From Phorcus lineatus (Eukaryota > Mollusca > Gastropoda > Trochida > Trochidae), in the NCBI GenBank assembly GCA_921293015.1, contig OV121083.1, positions 29,628,908 through 29,692,907 of the forward strand: a stretch of DNA of 64,000 nt. The letters are read 5' to 3'. The notes beneath the pieces were generated by a model. That model ran no database searches. It had not been told where the DNA came from and saw only the letters and a list, made by a program, of their open reading frames with translations. A program made the position numbers and the translations under genes. Below, piece by piece: positions 22,010-33,939 of this stretch (position 1 is its first letter; the number at the start of each line of letters is the position of its first letter).

Positions 22010-23232
22010 AGAGCCACTCCGTGATTTTCATAACATATTATTTACTTTTGATACAAACCTAAATGTCATGTGGTGATATAAAATCGAAACATCTTAACTT
22101 TTCACGTCCAAAAGACATATATATGACAAATACTGGTTTTCTATGAAAATCTGAAAACAGCCTCATAAATGCACAGAGGTGTAGCTAGCATGTCCAGTAT
22201 ACTTGGATACTAATTATATGACCTAACAAACACTATCAACTCCTAACTGCCCTCCTGGCTGTTTTAGATAAGTCTTTAAAACAATCTCATTGAAATGAAA
22301 GCTACATGCTCCACTACATGACGCGTGTAGATCTCACCAGGCTCCGTTACGTGAGCCGTCAGGTTTGCCTCTGACATAATTCAAATCAGCCAATCAGCGA
22401 GGTCGCCCCGTAATCTATGGTGCAGGCTAATTGTATTTTGCTTGTACGCTTTTCAGATCTCGGAAACCAAAACCTTCCGACTGTTTTCCGATTGTCGAAC
22501 TGCCTATATACCCGAATTAATGTATTTTATGTACATTCAATTTTCCCTAGCACGGTTTCTTGGACAAACAAGTCAATTCGAAAGCTATGAAGTTATCTTT
22601 CGCAATGCTGAGAAACGAAAACAACCAAAACATGTACAAATACCAATACTAGGTTTCTTTATAATTATATATTAGTCATATGCGACGTGTATATGCTAAT
22701 ACGATTGACCCATGTTTCGTCAAAGACTTAAATGTTATAACTAAATCTACTGGGTTAAATGGTATTAATAGACATATGCAAATGAACTTGTTCTCTTAAA
22801 ATCTAAAATTTATAAGAGTTTCAACTTCACTTTTGCTTTTCTAGTTGTAATCTCTTTGAAAGCCACCCATAGACGCGCATTGTGATTGCTTGAAGTTGTC
22901 TGCGGCAAGCCAATGAGATTAAGAGGTTTTAAGAACTGAAGCAAAGGTTAACCTGACGGCTTGAGTAAGGGAGCCTAGTGAGATATATTATCTGCGTAAC
23001 GTAGTGCAGCAATACAAGATTTTATTTTAATGAGATTGGTCTCCAAAATAACGTTTAACTATTTGACGCGCTACTGTCCGGTTTTCGATCATAATTGCGA
23101 GGTTCTACCTTCATATTGTCACTGTAAAACTTTAAAATGTGTCTTTTTGGTAACAGTCGATACTTCGCGATCAAATGACACCACTGATTACGTTTGGCAT
23201 ATATGACTCCAACAACTCACAGAGTGGCTCTT
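22010..23232. mobile_element. TTAA MITE family B, copy 2, with nested insertion
   Basis: Same ends as 14473-14902 (AGAGCCACTCCGTGA left; one mismatch at right, CAGAGTGGCTCT). TTAA lies on both sides (22006-22009 and 23233-23236). About 770 bases at 22280-23040 have no counterpart in copy 1 and form another inverted-repeat element. The shared flanks (TTCATAACATATTATTTAC left, CAGTCGATACTTCGCGATCA right) are close to identical between copies. Confidence 0.8.
22280..23040. mobile_element. long-TIR element nested in MITE B
   Basis: Starts CAATCTCATT and ends AATGAGATTG. Its arms of about 150-190 bases are diverged inverted copies: GATCTCACCAGGCTCCGTTA on the left corresponds to the inverse of CTCAAGCCGTCAGGTTAACC and its neighbours on the right. 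Comparison with the empty site in MITE B copy 1 suggests GTCT or TCT as target duplication, so the superfamily is unclear. It encodes nothing recognisable. Confidence 0.65.
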
Positions 23233-23599
23233 TTAATAATTTATGCAAAGGCAAAAGAGGTTAACCATGGCTTTTATGATCAATGTAGAATTGTTATTTA
23301 TTCTGTGATGCATTGCAGCTATGAAATACAGTTTCATTGCGATAAAGACATGAGAGCATACCTTACCAATTGTACATTATCTTCGGACAATGTTCCTGAG
23401 TTTACGTTAATTTTTCTCTCATCTTCTGGCTTTATGCAAAAACCTACTGACGGTGTTTCACAGGCATTACCACTTTCGAATGTTCGGTCATTAATTAATT
23501 CCAAAATTTGAGGCTGTGGTAAAAATCAGTTGTGCTCATCGGATATTAATTTTGTCTTGTAACTGCATTTCTATCGTAGGGTAAAATATTCATAGAAAT

Positions 23600-23850
23600 T
23601 GTATTAGTAGTGTCAGTGTGAGAAAGTTTCGTATTTTTCTTAGTAGGTTTCGCTACTCTAATAAAAGGGATGATCGCCTTTGCCCGCTTTGTATTATACC
23701 TTATATTGAAAACGAATTCCATTTTTGTTTATAAAATGCTCTTTTTATAAGAAATTGAGAAATGATATTCTGCCGGAATATTTCAGAACATATCAAAATC
23801 CTGTATGACTTCGTGTATAATGGGCCTGTGGTCCCTTTACTGACTAAGCA
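23600..23850 (+). pseudogene. LINE C-terminal zinc-knuckle fragment
   Basis: The frame reads VRKFRIFLSRFRYSNKRDD, then RLCPLCIIPYIENEFHFC. This is the conserved KFR...R-LCPLC...IE-E-HF-C block at the end of CR1/Jockey-like LINE polyproteins. It breaks down after a stop near 23732. It lies inside TTAA element A copy 1. Confidence 0.6.
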
Positions 23851-24442
23851 CTCTCTCCCATTAATACCTTACCATCGTTTGTGCTGACATGTTGAGTGAA
23901 AGTAAGACACGCGAAGCACACGTGATGAAAACGTTTTGACGGGAAACGCTCTTATTTGTGCAAGTTCAATCTAATATCGTGTAACGATTGTATCGTGATC
24001 GTACACTTATCGTGTGACTCCGTGCTCTGCACGAGCTGTCATCGTGGTCCTCAAGTTTAGTACTATAAGGGTTAATTTAACATAAGTACGATAAGAGTAC
24101 GATTGCAAGAGGGACAATTTATCGATCGTGTTGTGGTTGTGTGGTAGTTGTGCTGTTATCGTGTCCTAAGGCTGAAGCACGATCAACACAATCACAACAC
24201 ATACACTACACAATCACCACACAATCACTACACGATCGACACGCACACAACACGATTTTCTGAAATCAGGAACATGTTTGCGATTTGAAGGAATCATGTT
24301 GGACAAATTGCACGATCACTGTACGCACTGTACGGTAACCACACAATAACATCACAATAACCACACAACAACAACACGATGACTATACAACATTTTCGTA
24401 CAGCGATCGTAGTAGATCGTACGTAGTGTGAGTTGGGCTTAA

Positions 24443-26207
24443 TTCTGCTTTATGCTTTGAATAACATTTGTTTTTTTTAGGGCAGGCCATCCAGCTTTCG
24501 CTGCATTCTATGCTACTCCATTGTAATTTCTTCTCAAATCTTTTCAAACCTTTCCAAACGGGCGGAAGGAATCATTGGCAAATGATGGTACTGTCTACTT
24601 TTGACATTGAACTGCAGTAGCAGGTTGACAGTGGTGCTTGGAGTTCAGAAACATTCACGAAGCTATTCTATTTGTTGGAGAAGAAACATAAATCTATATC
24701 CCTTAATTCATATTCATTCATCTCTTTAACAGCAATAACAAAAGAAGTGAAGTAATATGCAGAGTTAAAATGAATGAGTGTTTAAACTGGAAGAAAAGTA
24801 CTCTTAAATGGAACTGAGCCAGTGAAATTGCCCTTTACATTCAAAACCTTCAGCCAGTGAAATCACCGTTTACATTCAAAACCTACGCTTAAGTCTTCAG
24901 ACCTTATAAGGAAAATCGATGTGAAAATTTGATATTATACTATAGCTCGCTGGATTATTTTCAAGTTTTTACTGAACATGCCAAGATTATAAAATTTTGA
25001 CAAATTTAATCACATCGGGCTGTATTCTTTAAGTAATGCTTTTTCCCTTCTGTCTAATAAACAATTTTTAAAAACCCAAAAACAATTTCTGTGTAACTTA
25101 TTCTTTTATAACTTTAAATAACTATTGTTAAAATATGAGGGTTTTTTCTCTTGTCGATGAACTGAATGAATAAAAAAAGAAGACATAAGTCTAACCTATA
25201 TTTCTTTATTGTCTTATTCTATAAATAATCCTCTTTTTAAGCATGTTTTTTACATCATCAGAATTAGATTCTTTACCAGAGAACTGAGAGTTTGTCACTA
25301 ATGATGTTCATTGAAATGATAAAATTTCTCTGTTATGTACGTGCAGCGGTAAATATATACCTTATTGTACGCTGCATTTATTGCCGTGTTGATATTTACA
25401 CAAATATCCAAGTTGTTAAGAATTATACAGGTATCTCATTTTTCTGTTTTCGGAATTTGGTTAATAATTAACATAACTGAACGTCGATCAAGGCAGATTA
25501 AAACACTTATTCATAAGGTTGATGACAAAGTTTTTGAATTCCAGACATTTCGAAAACATCATCTTTTAATATCAAATTAAAACATAGCCAAATTACATAT
25601 TTCCGGATTGGCTGTCTAAGATTAATTGCAATTTACAAACAACGATTGATTCGCCCAAATCTCAACTAAGTCACGTCATGACCCAAGTTTTGTTTGTTAT
25701 TCAGAAATAAATGTTATCAAGTGTGTGAAATTTAATTGCTTATGATTCTTGTTAATTTCCTGGATGTAATGACACATTTATAACACAAAACTATGGCCCC
25801 ATTTTACATGCCATGACTTCCAACTTAAGATTTGACGAGATTAAAAAATATGAATATATAATGAATATCTTTACAATTCTATTCATATTTCTATGAATAT
25901 TCTATTTCATATTCACGTTAGTTATAAACTTTACAAACTCTAAACAAACAGTAAATATCGATCGACCACAAATGTGAAAGACCTACCATGTGTCCATCTA
26001 AATATATGCCTGGAATTACACTTGAACTTATTATCTTCAACAGTCTTCGTTTGATATGAGGTACCGTATCGCTCCAAACGCGCGGCTCACTGCTGCTATC
26101 TTTGTCATTGAAATCAGAAGGTCATTTTGCAAGCTGTCTTCTGATTGGACTATCAGAAAGGCCTGCAGTAGGCTAAAATCTTAGCAAAGAAAATGTGGGG
26201 GGCCATG
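24443..26207. other. no gene seen; AT-rich
   Basis: Between element A copy 1 and a LINE fragment. It holds short ATTCATATT-type repeats near 25850-25915 and a small GC-rich patch near 26070-26100. Open frames here (for example at 25365) are short and resemble nothing known to me. Confidence 0.4.
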
Positions 26208-26739
26208 TCAAGGGCGGAATGGGAAGAGTTGGAAATCTTTTTGTTTAGGCCGTGACGTTGTGAAGATGCACATATGTTTAAGCGTCTCACATTGTCTGAC
26301 TATCTTATAATTCAGGTCGATCATTTTTTTCAAATCAAGGCTAAATTTAATGCCAAGGAATTCAAAGCCACCAATTTGCAATTGTGACATAATCTCATTC
26401 TCCTTCGCTTTTTGGATCCAAGCCATACGAGTCTCATCTTATCAACATTAACCTTTAACCCTGAAATTCTTGCGAAAAACACCAGCAAGTGTAACATTGC
26501 TTGCAAACTAAGTTCAGATCCGTCAAACATACATGTAGCATCAGCAGCACACTGATTCAAGAGGTATTCAACATTGTCTACTTGAATTCCTTTAATATCA
26601 TTAACATTTTTATCATTATCAGTTTTTATTGCTAATTCTTCAGAGAATGGATAGGTAGAAGGAGAGAGGATCACCTTGACGCCAACCCCTAGAGATATTA
26701 AACCTTTGCGACATAAATCCATTAATGATGACACTTAAC
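26208..26739 (-). pseudogene. L1/Tx1-like LINE reverse transcriptase, 3' piece
   Basis: Minus-strand RT palm. It starts at the TTAA insertion site with SVIINGFMSQRFNISRGWRQ and GDP, then GIQVDNVEYLLNQ where a degraded YADD region (CAADATCMF) follows, then ISGLKVNVDKMRLVWLGSKK and GGFEFLGIKFSLDLKKMIDL. It continues the reading frame of the RT piece at 32871-33610 once element A copy 2 and one TTAA are removed. Stops, frameshifts and the altered catalytic box mark it as dead. It ends near 26230. Confidence 0.85.
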
Positions 26740-27484
26740 TTAAGCCCAACTCACACTACGTACGATCGACTGCGATCGCTGTACGAAAGCGTCATGTAGT
26801 CATCGTGTATTTATTGTGCCGTTATTGTGTGGTTATCGTACAGTGATTGGGCTGATCATGCTATTTGTCAAACACGATTCATTCAAATTGCAAATATGTT
26901 CCTGATTTAAGAAAATTGTATTGTTGGTGTGTCGATCGTGTAGTGATTGTGTGGTGATTGTGTAGTGTATGTTTTGTGATTGTGTTCATCGTGCATCAGC
27001 CTTAGGACACGATAACAGCACAACCGCAACACAACCACAACACGATCGATAAAGTGTCCCTCTTGCGATCGTACTATAATCGTATGCATGTTAAATTCAC
27101 CATTATAGTGCTAAACTTTAGGACCACGATGACAGCTTGTACAGAACAACGAGTCACACGATGACTGTACAATCAGGATACAATCGTTACACAATATTGG
27201 ATTGAACTTGCACCAGTAAGAGTGTTTGCAATCAAAACGTTTCCATCACGTTTGCTTCGCATGTCTTACTTCAGTCAACATGTCAGCACAAACGATGGTA
27301 AGGTATTGATGGTAAGCGAGGGAGACAAGCGAATCGCCACATGCATACCGACTGTTTTGTCCAGTTATAGCATGATTAATTCCTATACAACCTCTTCCCG
27401 CCCTTCCAGCATTATAATGCAACATAAACTTCAACGCTGCATGCTTGGATAACATAATTGTCGTCGCACAAGCCTATGCAATGA

Positions 27485-27537
27485 CACGCCGCTAATGGCT
27501 GAAATATTGCCCAAGCGGCGTTAAACAATAACTCACT
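27485..27537. mobile_element. 5'-truncated SINE tail with 12-bp target duplication
   Basis: A 53-base insert, GCTGAAATATTGCCCAAGCGG followed by a GTTAAAC-AATAACTCACT tail, matches the well-known 3' end of mollusc tRNA-type SINEs (family resemblance from memory). It is flanked by perfect 12-base repeats CCTATGCAATGA (27473-27484 and 27538-27549), which proves target-primed insertion. The tRNA-related head is absent. Confidence 0.75.
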
Positions 27538-27549
27538 CCTATGCAATGA

Positions 27550-29780
27550 TGCTTTGCTGTGTAAAGAAGACTCAAAATGCAAAGTGCATATTTGATATAA
27601 TGCATACTTTTCAGTTTATTATAAACTTGAAATTATATTTTGTGCAGACTGCAAAGTTTAAAGATGCATAAAGGGGCAATATTTGTGAAAACTAACAATG
27701 AATTTTCGACATGAAAGTATACCTTTAAATGATAGGGAAGATAAATGTTACGAATTACTGCTGCAAGATTTTGATTCAAGGTATGATATAATGCAACAAG
27801 AATTCATCACAAGCAAAACTATGTGGTAGCCCATCAAAGTTATGGTTGACCTATAAACTGTATACTGCAAAAATTGCATATCAGAAAATGAGTGTTTAAG
27901 ATCTTCATGATATTATGAAGGATTGGTCTCACTGAGACACCGATATAAATGAAAGTCGATATATCCTAATCAGTCATTGCAAAATGGCAAATGAACAGGT
28001 AGACGTTCACTTCATTCCCAACGACATGGTGGCAGAAGCCTTGTACAGCAAGGTTATGAGTATCAAATAAAAAGAACCAGAGGTACCAGCATCAACAGGA
28101 AATTTTGCTTATCTACATGTTCCGCTACCATCAAGACATAGAATGACTCCATCACGACAATTAACAACATCCACAACCATGGTTCAAATCATACTAAGAT
28201 TTTTTCATCAGTGAACATGGTTAAGTCATTAACGCCGAGATAGCCTCAGGGCTCAACGCCTGGCCTGCTGACCACAGACGCTGCCCGCTATAGCGAGACC
28301 AATTAGCACAAAGAACAGCTCTTTTCACGATAGCCTTTGTGGTCAAGTTTTGAACGGAAACTGTCTAGCCTTATACCATAAAGTCTTGATTGTTTTACAG
28401 TTTTCATAAAGATAGATGCAGGTGCTGAATATTGATACTTTACAGGAATATAACATGTGATATTTCACCATTGAGTTTTTATTTTGCGGTTTGTCCGATT
28501 TCAATTCATAAACATACTCAAAGAGAGAGAGAGTGAAATTGTTTTCATTGTCTCACCAAATAAAATTAACAAGTAAACTGCTTTAGATATCGCACCTTTT
28601 ATATTGGTCGAAATTTTATGAGAGACAATTTCTCTTACTTATACCTAAACAACAGTACTTAACGAACAGCAAATAATAAATGCAGACACACACTTACATA
28701 TTATAATATATATAGTATATACATAACCAAATATCACTTGTAAGCATTTGTCAATCTTCATGTTAGATTGTCTTTCTCAATCTACCACTACAGTGATTTG
28801 ATGGCGGCATATTGTTCACTCCTTTGCAAGTGCTAACACATAAACACGTAACGTACCCCATATTTTCACATGTTGATTTACATGCATTTTCATTTGTAAA
28901 TACAAATACTGCATATCGACACACCGTGTTGAGTAGATACAGTCCGTCGGTATTTCAACTATCTGAATAGTAATTAAGAATTTATGGAAATGATATCACG
29001 ATTTAAGAGATAGCACGTAACATTAACGAATGTAATGGTTATTAATATTGACCAAGTGATTTATTCTGTTGGGACGTTCTCAACTCTAATTATTATTTAA
29101 CATGTGTATTTATCCATTCAATGGCAGACAGGGTCGTGGATCTATGAAGCAAATTGTAGAATTTTAAAAAAACATGTACATGTTCAAACTATTATTGTTA
29201 CAGGACCGCTTCTGACCATGCTTGATATAGGATGCTCTCAGCTTCAGTAAAGTAATATTCGAACAAACTGTTACATTAATAATAGTATTCAAAGTAGAAC
29301 AACACTGGCGTTCAAAATATCAATTATATGCAATTATCAAATTGAAAATTCATGACATGACATCCCCAAAGTGATGCCTTTAAGAAGTAAAGGTAAAATC
29401 AAATTGTCAATTCCAAAAGCCTCAAATTCTTAACAAATAATTAATGAATAACGCTTCCTCTCATTTCGTCTTAGATATATGAATTCAATGCGTTTTTACA
29501 AATAAAATGTATCTAACAATGTTTCAAAATTGGTAACTTCACAAACACTCCAATTATTTCATCTGATTTAATAAACCTTCTTTTTAAAGTATTTATTTTT
29601 CCCTTCCAAGACCAACAAATGCTGAATGTTTTCATTTACCAAACGTAGTATATTTTTGCACAAAGAGCAACGATTTTAATTTCTTAATGCTTTCCTGAGG
29701 ATAGCATCTTATTTACGAAACTGTTTATCTACATTAATGGATGCTAAACTGATTTAAAAAATAGGTTTATTGTTATACTA
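27550..29780. other. no gene seen inside element A copy 2
   Basis: AT-rich filler with a GA run near 28522 and TA-rich runs near 28700. No recognisable frame or repeat boundary was found. It may be cargo or unrecognised insertions within the element. Confidence 0.35.
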
Positions 29781-29782
29781 TA

Positions 29783-29935
29783 CGACGGACGCACATATGC
29801 GGCTCTTGCTGAATAAGAGGTGCTTTCAATTAACGCACATAAGCGTCCATCGCTGTGAGAAAGTGCTAATTAACGGACGCTTATATGCGGCTCTCGCTGT
29901 GAGGATCTCATTATTTTCACGCTCTTGGTGTTAAT
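29783..29935. repeat. GGACGC-TATGCGGCTC direct and inverted repeats
   Basis: CGGACGCACATATGCGGCTC at 29784 recurs as CGGACGCTTATATGCGGCTC about 90 bases later, and an inverted partial copy (CGCACATAAGCGTCC) lies between them. This looks like a fragment of a small foldback or satellite unit. Confidence 0.5.
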
Positions 29936-30001
29936 GAGTTAAGAAGGACAATCAATTTAGCTTCCTGAGGTACATGGTATGTACGAGTAGAATCATACTA
30001 T

Positions 30002-31908
30002 ATATATATATATCCAGAGGATGTAGACAAGGAGATCCTATATCTCCATATATATTTCTACTTTGCGCAGAAGTCTTGGCAATAATGATAAGAACTAATC
30101 CAAAGATCAAAGGCATAAACATTGGTGATACTGAATATCTCATTTCTCAATACGCCGATGACACCTCACTTATCTTAGATGGTAGTGAAAAATGCTTACA
30201 GGCGACTTTAGAAACTCTGAAACAGTATGCTTCTATTTCATGATTAAAAATAAATGTCAACAAGACACAGGTACTATGGATAGGCGCTGCGAAAAACTCC
30301 AAAAAAAAACTTTGTCAAAACTGGAATTTAGATTGGAAGAATGACACCTTTACACTACTTGGTATAATATTTACGCTCAATGTAGCAGAAATGGTAGAAC
30401 GCAACTATAAAGATAAACTTAAAACCTTTAAGATATCTATGAATCAGTGGTTAGCAAGAGACATAACTCCACTAGGTCGCAACACCATTTTAAAAAGCTT
30501 ACTTTTACCTCAACTTAACCATTTATTTGCAACTTTACCAAACCCAAACAATCAAATGATAAAAGAAATTGAACAACTCTGCTACAAGTTTATATGGAAA
30601 AACAAACCCGACAAAGTTAATCGCGATACTATCACTAACAACTATGAACAAGGCGGAATAAGGCTTCCAGATATAAGATGTTTCATTCAATCACAAAAAA
30701 TATCATGGATAAAAAGGTTAAACAACTCCGATTCAAAAATAAAGACATTGCTGACAACAACCATTAAAAGTAATATAGACCGCTTTATACAAACATGTGA
30801 AACACACATAAACGAATCTGTAATAACACCCCGAACAAATCACTTTTGGAGAGATACATTAACATCGTGGGGAAGATTTATTAACAAAAAAGGTCAAAAC
30901 GCTAAAAAAGCTGAAGATGTCTTATCACAACCAATTTGGCAAAATGACAATGTCAAGATAAGTGGAAGACCTATCAATTATAAACATTACTCCTCTAAAG
31001 GGATCACTTACATAAACGACATCCTGGATTGCCATGGTAACTTTTTAACCATTGAACAATTAAGAAAACATTTTGGTTGCAAGACAAATTTTCTTGATTA
31101 CCAAGGGATAATAGAAGCTATAAGATATTATTATAGCACAAAAACTCTTAAATATCGAGAAAAATGGCAAAAAGAATTAAACGAGTTCATCAGCGAAAAT
31201 ACATGGGAAACCATAGAAAGATTAACATTTAAATCCTACAATAGTGCTAAACATTCATGGCTCCAATATAGTACATTGCATAGATTTCTTCCAACAAATG
31301 AGCTTCTAACAAAAATGAGATACAAAGAATCAAACAAATGCAAATTTTGCAAAACAGAAAATGAGTCAATTTTACATCTGTTTTATGATTGTAACTTTAT
31401 CAAATCTATATGGGAAAAATTGGAAGAATGGATACTGGGTACTTGAAAAAACAGGAACTTCCATCATCTTTTCTAAAAAGAACATCATCTTAGGATATTC
31501 CGAGAAACGAAACTATGTTCTGAATTTACTGACAATCATTGTGAAATACAACATATTTAAAATGAAACAACAGGAGAAAATCCCAAATTTTAAACATATT
31601 AAAGAGGATATTAAATCTGCATATTTTGTTGACCGATTTAACGCTTACACAAACTGTAAATATGATAGCTTTATGAATTTCTGGTCAATTTGTCATACTC
31701 TTATATGAAATATTAGATTAGTTTTTAATTATTACTATTTTCAACCTACTGTCAGAATTTATTTTGAAGACTGCCTATCCATTATATCTAGCATACATTA
31801 ATGAAATATTACTTGTGTAAAATTTGTTTATGTTGGGAACTGTTATTATAATATGTGTTTTTTTGTATGGAGTTTGGGAAAATAAAAAATTAAAAAAAAA
31901 AAAAAAAA
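30002..31908 (+). pseudogene. L1/Tx1-like LINE, 5'-truncated, with poly-A and target duplication
   Basis: Starts in the RT palm with SRGCRQGDPISPYIFLLCAE, intact QYADDTSLILDGSE, then (after one in-frame TGA at 30241) LKINVNKTQVLWIG, the thumb (30391-31446) and a C-terminal CCHC knuckle CKFCKTENESILHLFYDCNF, the L1/Tx1 type. A frameshift near 31440 separates the last 85 codons (to 31708). The 3' UTR ends in poly-A (31892-31908). A 13-base duplication AGAATCATACTAT flanks it (29989-30001 and 31909-31921). With only one stop and one frameshift it is among the younger insertions here. A shorter, about 96% identical copy lies at 44471-44875. Confidence 0.9.
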
Positions 31909-31921
31909 AGAATCATACTAT

Positions 31922-32480
31922 TTATATTATTGTTTATTATTTATCTTTATATCATTTTATCATATGCAAGTCATAATATATTAAGATATGAGTAGAATTG
32001 CTTTCAGAAATGCAGAGAGATGAAGCCGATCTGATCCACTGAACATGCAGATATTATATCTCACCTTGTTGGACTTAAAAATAAGAAACTATGAGTATAT
32101 AGAAGTGCTTTTGTAATGTTTCTGAATGTGATGAATAAATCTGTTTGAGATGACCCCTGTATCCTCTAATTTCTGACCAATTAGCACACATGACCAACTT
32201 TGGTATGGAGAACAATAGGTGGTGGCAAAGTGGGAAGACACCATTCTGAAGATCATGTGCATAGGACTTTCAAAATTTAGAAGTTCAGAAAATTCAAATA
32301 AATAGAAATCAGCTCCCGAACACATTACTCACAGAAATAGTGATTTCACTGGTAAATTGAATATAATGTTTGATTAGGTTTGTTCTCTGTTAGAATGAAT
32401 CGCACATGTACTTGTTATCAATAAGAAATTAAACTGAATCATTTTGAACAAAGCAGGTAATAATGATAACAATGGGGATA
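31922..32480. other. no gene seen
   Basis: AT-rich interior of TTAA element A copy 2. A minus-strand 78-codon frame at 32089-32325 has no recognisable features. Confidence 0.35.
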
Positions 32481-32870
32481 CTTATATTGCGCTAGACTCA
32501 CACTACATTGTTCTCTCAGGCCAATTGTAAAGTATCTTCATAGCTGCAATGCATCACAGGATGAATTACAATTCCACATTGATCATTAAAAGCAATGGTT
32601 AACCTTTTTTGCCATTGCACAAATACTTTAAAAACGTGCATTATTCTTACACAATTGATGATTGCATCGTGTTATGTTAAGTTTGTGTTGATTGCGTTCT
32701 GACCGTGTTAGAATCGTGATCTTTCGTGCAATGATTGTACCCACATCGTGTACCTCATGCACAGAAATCTTTTTCACACAACAGATCGTAAACACCACAA
32801 ATTGATATCAGTACGATCGAATTGTAATGTTACCATTGTACAATTGTGTGTGGTGTGAGTTGGGCTTTAA

Positions 32871-33610
32871 TGTCAAAATAGATTATCTTAATCCATTTCT
32901 TAATGCAGTCTCCAAAGTTAAAATGCTTACAGTTTTTTCCCCAGAAATTGACCATTTTAAGCATCTTAACGTAACTGAATATTTATCGAATCATATATAT
33001 ATTTGTCTTATTTCCCCAATATATCTTCCTGACATGAATCCATTTTGGTTTTCATTTATCAATTGGTGCAGAATTGATTTAAACGTGATAAACATAAAGC
33101 TGCAATTTTGTAAAATACAGACAGTTGTAATATTGAGCGCCAGTTCTTTATATAGTCTTAGTTTGTTCCCTAAAGGGATACAGGCAATAATTCCTAACTT
33201 TTTAGAATTCGCCTTTATCAAAAGCGCAAAAGAGAGAACAGACATGAAATTTACCAATATCATTCCCAAAAACATTTGATAAAATCTTCAGTAAATCCAT
33301 CAGCTCCTGTGCTCTTGTTCTTAAGACATTTTATGGCAGTGAGTACTTCCTGGTTAGTGAGTTTGCCTTCCAGCAAATCTTATGCAATTTGGTTTATTTT
33401 GAAGCTTATCAAGGTCGACTTCTAAAACGTCTTGTTTGAAAAAGAGTTTTTTGTAGAATAGTTTCACTTCGTTTTTAATATCGGTCAGTTTGGTGAGTAT
33501 ACGTCCGTTTAATTCCTTTATGTGAGTATATGACTTGTTGAGATAAAACTGAATTTTTTTTTTAAAAGTGCCAAATATTTCGGGAGATATGAACTGTGAG
33601 GGGTACACTC
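32871..33610 (-). pseudogene. L1/Tx1-like LINE, linker and RT N-terminal piece
   Basis: The minus-strand frame shows SYTHIKELNGRILTKLTDIK and EVKLFYKKLF (linker between endonuclease and RT), then EGKLTNQEVLTAIKCLKNK and STGADGFTEDF, IIACIPLGNK, LINENQNGFMSGRYIGE and finally KHFNFGDCIKKWIKIIYFDI, at which point element A copy 2 interrupts it. It resumes at 26739. Frameshifts are scattered and the downstream catalytic box is degraded. The 5' end is lost near 33610. Confidence 0.85.
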
Positions 33611-33790
33611 AGCCATTGGTGAACAAATTTAGATTATTACGACAATTTTCACATCACTTGCTGCTTCTTTATTGTTTTATGCACATATGCAAATGTCATA
33701 CTGAATCAAAGCCAGGTCTTGTTGGAAAGTGACGACCATGAAGACATAACACACCAACGTCGCTTATGCCTTGCTGGCCATGAGGACCTC

Positions 33791-33878
33791 TGCACAGGGA
33801 TGGCACTTATTCTGTGTTGGCAAAAGTTCTCATGTGCACAGGGATGGCACTTATTCTGTGTTGGCAAAAGTTATCATG
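33791..33878. repeat. 44-bp tandem duplication
   Basis: Two adjacent units beginning TGCACAGGGATGGCACTTAT, differing at one base. They lie just beyond the C-terminal side of the piggyBac remnant and may duplicate part of its tail. Confidence 0.85.
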
Positions 33879-33939
33879 TGCTACACCAAGTCTTTTCTGA
33901 ATTGACGGCTTGTTTTCAAGGTTTTATCCTATAAGAATT

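Larger units (their letters stand above)
21765..24438. mobile_element. TTAA element A, copy 1 (CACGAT-rich ends)
   Basis: A 2674-base element with ends AGCCCAACTCACACTACG and CGTAGTGTGAGTTGGGC, flanked by TTAA at 21761-21764 and 24439-24442. The subterminal regions (21780-22000 and 23900-24420) are packed with CACGAT/ATCGTG and ACAATCAC motifs in both orientations and can fold on themselves. It has no transposase. It carries MITE B copy 2, which itself carries another element, and also a LINE C-terminal fragment near 23600. A second copy in reverse orientation is at 26744-32866. The TTAA target suggests mobilisation by a piggyBac-type enzyme. Confidence 0.85.
26744..32866. mobile_element. TTAA element A, copy 2, inverted, inside a LINE
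   Basis: Ends GCCCAACTCACACTACGTAC and GTGTGAGTTGGGCT, flanked by TTAA at 26740-26743 and 32867-32870. Its left 550 bases match the inverted right end of copy 1, and its right 400 bases match the inverted left end, including the conserved core GTTAACCATTGCTTTTAATG near 32590. At 6123 bases it is longer than copy 1 because of insertions, including an L1-like LINE (30002-31908) and a SINE tail (27485-27537). No transposase was seen. Confidence 0.85.

Noticed and set aside
28240..28330. GC-rich patch considered as a tRNA or tRNA-SINE head
   Set aside because: No A and B box pair in correct spacing and no cloverleaf could be drawn.
32827..33279. 150-codon plus-strand open frame
   Set aside because: It is antisense to a clearly readable LINE reverse transcriptase on the minus strand.
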